Translations under genes and position numbers: made by a program | Shown here: positions 1 through 5,660 of the stretch, one piece after another | Numbering within the stretch: the stretch's first letter is position 1 | How the letters are laid out: each line of letters begins with the position of its first letter | Assembly (NCBI GenBank): GCA_031261145.1 | Contig: JAISJX010000337.1 | Location: forward strand, 1-7,831 | Direction of reading: 5' to 3' | DNA from: Tannerella sp. | GTDB taxonomy: Bacteria; Bacteroidota; Bacteroidia; Bacteroidales; Tannerellaceae | Length of the DNA: 7,831 nucleotides | Notes under the pieces: model-generated | The model's database searches: none | Told to the model about the DNA's origin: nothing | The model's input: only the letters and a program-made list of their open reading frames with translations

Positions 1-981
1 CAGGTACGGTTTTATATCATATCCTCTGCGACGTTTAAACTCCGGTAAAAAGTCATTGCACCAGTTGGCTCCTTCCAATTCCATGCTGTCGCAAAACATG
101 GAACGAAAGCCTTTTAATCCGGCTATCTGCGGAAAGAGTTTGTCTGCCATATTGTCAAGGAATTTTTGGGAGGCTACCTGATTTAAGTGATTCAACACCG
201 GACCGGCAGCGCCGGGCGACCCTTGTATAACAGACTGAAAGCCGGTACAGGTTACTAAGGCGTACAGGATATGCTCGCCTTCCGGTACTTGAATGCTGAC
301 TTTGCTTTGTTCCTTGTCGAACGGCAGCCAGGTGGGCGGCATAAATTTGTCCATTGCAAGCGGCGCCAGACACAGAGAATACAATTCACTGGTGGAACTT
401 TTGTTGGGATACCCTATCCTTGGCGCGGCTTCTTTCAAAAGCTCGGCAATCTCAATTTCGACAATCCCGGGTCCCTGTATTTTTCGGGTCGTGCGGGTGA
501 GAATTTGCGAACGTTCGTCTCCTTGCAGGTATTCAGCGCCAAAGGGCCAACCGGAGCCGACAATGATGTCGCATATCATTCCCCGTTCGGCGGCGCCTTT
601 CAAAGTCACTTTTACCATCTCAATCCATTCGGGACTGAGCCACTGCATGGAGGGTATCGCCAAATCGTCGCCGGGAGGAAAGGCGATAGGATTAATCTCA
701 ACTCCGCCTATTCCGGCTTCATTCAACACGTCCAATTCGCGGAGAAGTTCTCTGGCGGTTACTTTGTCGCCGTTCCACCACCAACGCACAAAAGGCTTCG
801 CGGAAGTCGGCGGTTGCCGAAACAGGTTGAATAATGGGTCGTCACCACCTGTAGAGACGGGGCGCGCCCCGTCTCTACCAGCATCTGAAAACGGATACAT
901 CCGTATAGCAGGCAAACCTGCCGCCAAAACCAATCCCGACCGAAGAAATGTCCTTCGAGACGGAGAAAAATCGTTTTTCAT
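1..981 (-). CDS. GH106-type alpha-L-rhamnosidase, N-terminal 327 residues (runs off left edge)
   Basis: Seen: the frame is open from the ATG at 981 to base 1 with no stop, giving 327 residues; the C-terminal part is outside the window. Residues 8-14 (SRRTFLR) form a twin-arginine signal motif, followed by a hydrophobic stretch to about residue 26 and a possible signal-peptidase site S-D-A at 32-34. The mature part has FVRWWWNGDKVT (64-75), EAGIGGVEIN (88-97), VGSGWPFG (141-148), and FCDSMELEGANW (296-307) followed by FLPEFKRRRGYDIKPYL (311-327). Known: these blocks, in this order, are typical of the N-terminal half of GH106 proteins, usually about 800-1100 residues long, which remove alpha-L-rhamnose from glycans. 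Inferred: a folded, Tat-exported periplasmic enzyme acting on a rhamnosylated oligosaccharide imported by the SusCD pair. It lies 22 bp after the preceding gene and is probably the last or a late cistron. A 28-bp palindrome is embedded in frame at residues 35-44. Exact activity and catalytic residues cannot be judged from this half. Confidence 0.88.
   Translation of the reverse strand, partial: MKNDFSPSRRTFLRSGLVLAAGLPAIRMYPFSDAGRDGARPVSTGGDDPLFNLFRQPPTSAKPFVRWWWNGDKVTARELLRELDVLNEAGIGGVEINPIAFPPGDDLAIPSMQWLSPEWIEMVKVTLKGAAERGMICDIIVGSGWPFGAEYLQGDERSQILTRTTRKIQGPGIVEIEIAELLKEAAPRIGYPNKSSTSELYSLCLAPLAMDKFMPPTWLPFDKEQSKVSIQVPEGEHILYALVTCTGFQSVIQGSPGAAGPVLNHLNQVASQKFLDNMADKLFPQIAGLKGFRSMFCDSMELEGANWCNDFLPEFKRRRGYDIKPYL
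851..878. repeat. Perfect 28-bp palindrome inside the GH106 gene
   Basis: The 14-base arm GTAGAGACGGGGCG is followed immediately by its exact reverse complement, with no spacer and no mismatch; symmetry stops at 850/879. It is far more G+C-rich than the flanking sequence. It lies within codons 35-44 of the GH106 gene, right after the signal peptide, and is read as G-R-D-G-A-R-P-V-S-T without breaking the frame. From memory, related palindromes with GTAGAGAC/GTCTCTAC ends occur as dispersed repeats in some Bacteroidota and cyanobacterial genomes; that similarity was not checked here. Its placement in a flexible linker suggests a tolerated insertion. Confidence 0.85.
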
Positions 982-1012
982 ATTTCTTAACTTCTTTTAT
1001 TTCTTAACTTCT
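981..1012 (-). repeat. Direct repeat (2 x 15 bp, 2-bp spacer) spanning a stop/start junction
   Basis: Read on the minus strand, AGAAGTTAAGAAATA occurs at 1012-998 and again at 995-981, separated by AA, giving a 17-bp period. The first copy carries the last codons and TAA stop of the 555-residue lipoprotein gene. The last base of the second copy is the A of the GH106 ATG. The pattern fits a short tandem duplication. It makes most of the 22-bp gap and supplies an A-rich leader before the start codon; no Shine-Dalgarno-like sequence is present, as is usual in Bacteroidota. Confidence 0.85.
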
Positions 1013-2671
1013 CTTACTGCAATCTATAATAATTTTGTTCTTTTCGGGCAAGATGCGGAAAACACATCCTTCGGCCTGTTCAAAACGTCCTTTTTTACAC
1101 TCAATACCATACTCAAAACCAGTGAAAGCGGCTTTGATTTGTTGGCTTTTGATGGATTGAAACGGCAATGAAGCATTGGCTTGGGTGGTCAGTTCGAGCG
1201 CCCATTTCAGCTTTCCCGACTTACAGGCAAGTTCAAAGCGGTCTTCATAAAACAACAGGGTAAATGTTTCACCCTGCAAACTTAAAAAAACAACTTTCAG
1301 CACATTACCGGGCAATTCGGTAACAACAGGAGCATTGATTTCCCGTTGGTTTCCCTGTTCATCTACGATGCGCAAACCGGCTTTATGGTCGGGAGCGCTC
1401 CACCTGAAGCCGTCCACAACAGGCAATGTTGTATAGATACACTGCGTTGTCGGACAGGCTTTTGTGAGATAGTTCGATTCAAGACGTTCGTCAAATAAAT
1501 GAATGTCGCGGAAACGAAATGATTTTCCTTCCCACATCAGATTGACGCGATAGAAACGGCTGTTGTACCACACCGTTTTATTTCCCTGATTCCGCCAGTC
1601 GGTAAGCGCTGTAACGGCTGTAGCAGGCGTTACCGGAAATTTTTCCTTAAACCACCGGCCTGATGCTTCCAATGTTTCAATGCGTACTTTGTTTTGTTTG
1701 CGCAACGAGTCGAGCAATGGAATTTGTATCGTCAGTCCGTCTTTCATCTTCGACCATGTAAAAGAGTTTTCCTGACCGGCCTGCATATAATTGAAAGCCA
1801 GATAAGGCTCTTCCGACATACTTTTGAAAAACCATTCTACCCAGGGGCGGACGCCTCCGCCACCGGCTGCACCCGTATATACCGGCTCTAAGGAAATGAC
1901 GCCCTGTGAAGGTTTTCCCAAATCATGGTCGTACTGATAGACAGGGTCGCTGCCCAACATGCGGAAGATGGGAACGGATATTTGAGCCGCCTCGTTTTGC
2001 GCAGGCATATAGGCGTTTTTGCGGCTCGGATAATAAGCCTGATTCCAGTATCCGCCCCAAAGGGTATAACCGTCTGTGCCGACCTGGTCTTTGCAGTTGC
2101 ATGACGCCGTAATGTGATATTTGTCGTACATATAGGCTAAGGTATGGGCATCGATAAACCACGAGCCTGCCGAAGCGGGATATTTTCCGAATATGGATTT
2201 AAACTTTTCCATATATACATCAACCAATATTTCCCGTTCTTTGGGCGTGTAACCGGTAGAAAAGCCCACGTTTGCATGCCAGTCCCACGGGTAGCGTCCG
2301 CGCCATTGCAGTCCGGCGGCTTCTACATGCGGTTGCGTGATTTCCCACCATGTGCCGATTTCGGAACCCGGGAAAAGTTCGTTTTTCAGGAGTTCCTGAT
2401 ATTTCGGATTAAGCATGGCGTCGTATTGTATCAGGAAAGTACCCGGCATCCGGTATTGATTCAACTGTTTCACCTGCTCAACAACCGTTTGATACAAAAC
2501 TTCATCGGTGTATTCGGCAATACGCGGCTCTATCTGCCGGATGAAATTGACAATGTTGACAATACACGGCGCTTCCGTCAGGCCGACTTCGGACTGTTGG
2601 GGCTTTTTCCCGCAGGAAACTCCCAAAAAGACTACAGAAATAAGGATTCCTGTTAAAACAATCTTTTTCAT
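1004..2671 (-). CDS. Putative lipoprotein of uncertain family, deacetylase/GH57-like barrel suspected
   Basis: Seen: 555 residues from the ATG at 2671. An in-frame ATG at 2701 exists, but it would overlap the previous gene and put ten residues before MKKIVLTGILISVVFLGVSC, which looks like a complete lipoprotein signal (Cys20; the lipobox is imperfect, with Gly at -3). The residues after Cys20 are GKKP, without the acidic run that marks surface export, so a periplasm-facing anchor is likelier. A first region of about 300 residues has YDAML (83-87), EIGTWWEITQPH (104-115), WHANVGFSTGYTPKE (131-145) and SWFIDAHTLAYMYDKY (170-185). The rest looks rich in beta strands and ends FRILPEKNKIIIDCSKRS. 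Known: acidic-His motifs followed by a 'GYTPKE...FGKYP' pattern resemble polysaccharide deacetylase and GH57/GH38-type barrels. Inferred: a carbohydrate-active protein with a C-terminal beta-sandwich. I do not recognise a characterised family. It starts 14 bp after the previous gene. Confidence 0.7.
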   Translation of the reverse strand: MKKIVLTGILISVVFLGVSCGKKPQQSEVGLTEAPCIVNIVNFIRQIEPRIAEYTDEVLYQTVVEQVKQLNQYRMPGTFLIQYDAMLNPKYQELLKNELFPGSEIGTWWEITQPHVEAAGLQWRGRYPWDWHANVGFSTGYTPKEREILVDVYMEKFKSIFGKYPASAGSWFIDAHTLAYMYDKYHITASCNCKDQVGTDGYTLWGGYWNQAYYPSRKNAYMPAQNEAAQISVPIFRMLGSDPVYQYDHDLGKPSQGVISLEPVYTGAAGGGGVRPWVEWFFKSMSEEPYLAFNYMQAGQENSFTWSKMKDGLTIQIPLLDSLRKQNKVRIETLEASGRWFKEKFPVTPATAVTALTDWRNQGNKTVWYNSRFYRVNLMWEGKSFRFRDIHLFDERLESNYLTKACPTTQCIYTTLPVVDGFRWSAPDHKAGLRIVDEQGNQREINAPVVTELPGNVLKVVFLSLQGETFTLLFYEDRFELACKSGKLKWALELTTQANASLPFQSIKSQQIKAAFTGFEYGIECKKGRFEQAEGCVFRILPEKNKIIIDCSKRS

Positions 2672-2685
2672 TAGATGGTATTTTA

Positions 2686-3894
2686 TTAGTGTAAAGCCCA
2701 TGTAAATATTGCCACATCTCCGGGGTCAACTTCAATGGTATGAGTATAAGCATTAGCCGGGACAAGCGTACCGTCTTTCAATACTCTCTTCACCAAATCG
2801 TCGGCGTTGACAGTCAGTTTCAGCGGATTCTTTAAATCCCGGTTAACAATGACCAGAAATTGACTGTTTTTTTTCTCCAAAACCGATACAATAGCGCCTC
2901 CACCGTTAGTTTCCAGTAATTTAATCGGTTCAGGAAGTTTGCGCAACCTCCGGACGCCTTTGGGTATCCACGCGCCGGTATGTTCTACAGACACTACTTT
3001 CGCATTGACAAATACTCCCGAAAGGTTTTGTATTTCAAGATTAACCGCTTTTATTCGGTCATAGATATCCGTACGTTTTCCATCAATTGTGATCGCCCCC
3101 TGATAAAATTCCCTTGAGTTGAGCGTCCAGTATGAAAAATATTGAAGTGTCTGCGCTCCATACGCCAGATTGCTGAACATCTGGAGCCTGAGCTGGGCTA
3201 TCGTGGGAACGGGATAAAGATAATCCCGGTGAAGATGAACCACAGACATTGCGAATTCCCAGATCGGCAGGTTGGCTTTTTGCGCTATATCCCGAATCAC
3301 TTCCAGATTTTCGTACCAGTAGTCTTCCATAACAACGATTCTACCGTCGGCAAGTTCACGGATCGGATAGGTGTCGAACGAAAGTATGGGAACAGGCACT
3401 TGTTCTATAAATGATTCTACATATTTGCGGTACGATTTTCCTTCGAGCGCTCCTGCCCAATTCGGAAGCAGGTTGATATAACAATCATGCTTACTGTCTA
3501 TTGCCTGTACTTTTTTCATCCATTCACCCAATCCGGCAAAATCTTTTTCAACGGGTTCATCTGCCAAATAATATGCAGCCAGGGCAGGGTGTTTCATCAT
3601 CCGTCTGACCGTTTTTTCTGTTTCGGTTTTCAGTTCGGGGCAACCTGTAATCATTTTTATTCCAACTTTTTGGGCTGTATTTAATGCCTTTTCCATCGCA
3701 TCAATACTGGAATACACATTAAGGCTAATATTGATGCCCGCTTCCTTTAATTCGAGAAATCTCTCCACAGACGTTTCCGTTTCGGGAATATAAGCGTATG
3801 CCACAATGGGCATTTCAGCCTCCGATTTTAGTTTCTCCTGCGAAAAAGCGTTGAAACCGATTATCATAAATAATACAATACTTATTGTTCTCAT
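2686..3894 (-). CDS. Secreted TIM-barrel glycoside hydrolase-like protein (clan GH-A/GH42-like)
   Basis: Seen: 402 residues. Residues 1-18 form a Sec signal peptide with likely cleavage between S18 and Q19 (NAFS|QE) and no lipobox. The mature part reads like a (beta/alpha)8 barrel: an early strand IVAYAYIP (30-37), then KEAGINISLNVY (50-61), HPALAAYYLADEP (102-114), VPILSFDTYP (168-177), LPIWEFAMS (209-217) and QTLQYFSYWT (248-257). From about residue 295 a small beta-rich domain follows, like those that end many GH-A enzymes. Known: clan GH-A enzymes carry two catalytic glutamates at the ends of strands 4 and 7. Inferred: E113 (in DEP) and E213 (in WEF) are the best active-site candidates, and D174 is also conserved-looking. 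The late QYFSYWT...GKRTDIYDRIKAVN segment resembles GH42 beta-galactosidases, but the protein is shorter than typical GH42. The exact family and substrate are not recognised. It is the first gene after susD and lies 14 bp before the lipoprotein gene, so it is probably a periplasmic enzyme of this locus. Confidence 0.75.
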   Translation of the reverse strand: MRTISIVLFMIIGFNAFSQEKLKSEAEMPIVAYAYIPETETSVERFLELKEAGINISLNVYSSIDAMEKALNTAQKVGIKMITGCPELKTETEKTVRRMMKHPALAAYYLADEPVEKDFAGLGEWMKKVQAIDSKHDCYINLLPNWAGALEGKSYRKYVESFIEQVPVPILSFDTYPIRELADGRIVVMEDYWYENLEVIRDIAQKANLPIWEFAMSVVHLHRDYLYPVPTIAQLRLQMFSNLAYGAQTLQYFSYWTLNSREFYQGAITIDGKRTDIYDRIKAVNLEIQNLSGVFVNAKVVSVEHTGAWIPKGVRRLRKLPEPIKLLETNGGGAIVSVLEKKNSQFLVIVNRDLKNPLKLTVNADDLVKRVLKDGTLVPANAYTHTIEVDPGDVAIFTWALH

Positions 3895-3921
3895 CTTCTT
3901 TTCAATTTAGTTATTTACAAA

Positions 3922-3959
3922 TACCGCTCCGAGCGTCACAATTGACACTCCGGGCGGTA
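3922..3959 (-). promoter_or_regulatory. Intercistronic hairpin after susD
   Basis: In the 75-bp gap (3895-3969), the minus-strand RNA can form a stem of 17 positions, with the arm TACCGCCCGGAGTGTCA, a 4-base ATTG loop and the opposite arm TGACGCTCGGAGCGGTA. Fifteen positions pair (one is G-T); the two mismatches are C-A and G-G. It begins about ten bases after the restored susD stop. The sequence beyond it (TTTGTAAATAAC) has no good U-run, so it is a weak candidate for an intrinsic terminator. A role as an mRNA-stabilising or partial-attenuation hairpin, giving more susCD than downstream enzyme mRNA, is inferred. Confidence 0.6.
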
Positions 3960-3969
3960 ATTTTCAATC

Positions 3970-5648
3970 TTACTTGGTATATCCGGGATTTTGTTCCAAG
4001 ACAGCATCCGTATTCCTTTCTATTTCACTTTGGGGAATCGGCCACAACTTATGATAATCATGAATTGTGTGACTGGAATACTTTCCGTTGAAGAAAGGAT
4101 TGTACTTTCTGACCCGTTCCACCAATTTGTCGCACCGCATCAGGGTAAGCACCCGCAATTCCTCATATTCCAGTTCCCTGCTACGTTCATCCAGAATATA
4201 GTCGAGGTCACATCACCCGAAGCAACCGGTTTTGCATTTGCACGCGCCCTGACCGTATTAATATCGGCGGCAGCCAAATCCAAGCTGCCTTTGCCAAGGT
4301 AAGCCTCGGCACGTAACAAATAGGTTTCGGCAAGCCGGATAAAATACGTATCGGTAAAGGCAGACAGTGCAGAAGTATAGGTCACTCCGGTAACCGGGTC
4401 GGCTATGGTTTCAACTGGAAAATTGTCGAAGGGGACAAATTTTGCCCAATAAGGCCGCCAAAATTCATTATAGGGACCCGGATCGAGAATTGCGTCGTTT
4501 TCCACAATCTTTTTCCCAGAGTATGCCGATGCGGGATTGTCTGCGACCATATCACGCCGGATATTGTACTCCGAATTACGCATGTCATTCCAGTCATCTT
4601 CCCATATTTCATAATTGATGTAATCGTTGTTGGCATAAAATCCTATCGCACGTCCGCCATTCTGTGAGGTAAATGTAAGAAACAGGGGTACATTATCCTT
4701 ACCCATCAACTGCCAGTACTGGATTCCAAAAAACCGGGGGCCAGCTTCGGTGACTCCTCCACCCGGTACGTTGTATTCATACTGATTGACCCAGATTGCT
4801 TCCGTATTCGGGCCTCCCGTACAGTTCCTGTTTTGATTGTCGCGAATAAACAAGTCACGAAACACGTCGCCCGGCTTGTCTTTCCAGTTGCCGAAGCGTT
4901 GTTTCATAAGCGTATAACCGGAATTGTTGATTACGGACGAAGCTGCGCTGATAGCCTTGTCCCAATCCTTTACGCACAGATACACTTCGGCAAGGATATG
5001 ACTGGCTGCCGCTTTCGTCAATCGTTCTGCTCCCTGTAATTCGGCCAGGTCGGGAAGATTTTCAACGGCAAACGACAAGTCGCGGATACACTGGTTATAT
5101 ACGTCGTCGCGGGATGCCCGTACAAAATCTCTCCGGGGAGCGGTTATTTCCTCTAATATCAAGGGTACGCCGCCAAACAGAATGGCCAGGTTCTTATAGG
5201 CCCATGCTCTGAAAAAAAAGGCTTCGGCTTTTAAGGAAGCTCGTTGTTTTTCAGGAGTGAACTTGATGCTCTCATCGTCTATTCGACCAATGATCACATT
5301 GGCATCAAATATTATCTTATAATAATTCGTCCACATGGCGCTCATAAGACCGCCTTCAGGAATCACATTCTTCTCGTAATTAGCCGCTGTTGAAGCAGGA
5401 TCATAAAAATGATAAAGGTTATCACCTAAGCCCCCTTTCATCTGCCCCATATTGTCACTCCCGTTACAGACGCTGAGGGGCGCCGTTTCGGCATACAGCC
5501 GGGCTACAGCCGAGTTGAACTGATCCTGATTAACGTATGAATTTTCAGGAGCATAGAAACTGAATACAGTCTCATTCAGCCATTCTTTTTCGTTACATGC
5601 ACTCAATATAAATATCAAGGCAAGAACTATTGTTTTATACTTTTTCAT
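3970..5648 (-). pseudogene. SusD/RagB-family glycan-binding lipoprotein, frameshifted
   Basis: Seen: the ATG at 5648 begins MKKYKTIVLALIFILSAC, a lipoprotein signal with LSAC lipobox (Cys18) followed by NEKE, whose acidic residues suit surface display. Family blocks follow: AEAFFFRAWAYKNLAILFGG (141-160) leading into VPL, ASRDDVYNQCIRDL (178-191), the TPR-like ERLTKAAASHILAEVYL (208-224), and the conserved FIRLAETYLLRAEAYL (436-451). After Val480 the frame reads 22 unrelated residues and stops at 4140. The expected C-terminus continues in another frame from 4209 to the TAA at 3970: DLDYILDERSRELEYEELR at its start, and HKLWPIPQSEIERNTDAVLE then QNPGYTK at its end. Restored length is about 559 residues, normal for the family. 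Known: SusD proteins bind glycan over the SusC pore. Inferred: loss of 79 C-terminal residues, including the PIP-N-QNPGY end, should impair folding, unless the lesion is a sequencing error. It starts 12 bp after susC. If taken as read, the intact CDS is 4140-5648. Confidence 0.92.
4206..4214 (-). other. Frameshift point in susD (one base missing)
   Basis: The minus strand reads GAT GTG ACC TCG in the N-terminal frame (codons from 4214). The family-like C-terminal frame needs GAC CTC GAC starting at 4209, so the G at 4209 would have to be used twice. The simplest repair is one missing base between GAT GT and GAC, for example an original GAT GTG GAC CTC. No slippery heptamer (X XXY YYZ) or homopolymer is present at the site, which argues against programmed frameshifting and leaves real mutation or an assembly/sequencing error. 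Confidence 0.85.
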
Positions 5649-5660
5649 TTCGTGTAATTT

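Noticed and set aside
293..1171. Long open frames on the plus strand (also 271-834)
   Set aside because: They lie antisense to the GH106 gene, have no family-like motifs, and the minus frame over the same stretch encodes clear GH106 blocks with a Tat signal.
2672..2701. Upstream start (ATG at 2701) for the 555-residue lipoprotein
   Set aside because: It would overlap the preceding gene by 16 bases and put ten extra residues in front of a complete MKK-type lipoprotein signal; the ATG at 2671 is preferred.
2867..2874. A8 tract (minus strand) in the GH-A-like gene as a slippage site; similar 8-base runs at 5212-5219 in susD and near 6844 in susC
   Set aside because: The reading frame is intact and family-like across each run, and none is near the susD frameshift at 4209.
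3895..3921. Possible Bacteroidota promoter in the gap after susD (TATTTG reading on the minus strand)
   Set aside because: It lacks the two spacer bases of the TAnnTTTG -7 box, and no convincing -33 TTTG element is spaced correctly; the tight operon layout needs no internal promoter.
4140..4206. Programmed -1 frameshifting to make full-length SusD
   Set aside because: No slippery heptamer or stimulatory structure is visible at the junction; mutation or sequence error is simpler.
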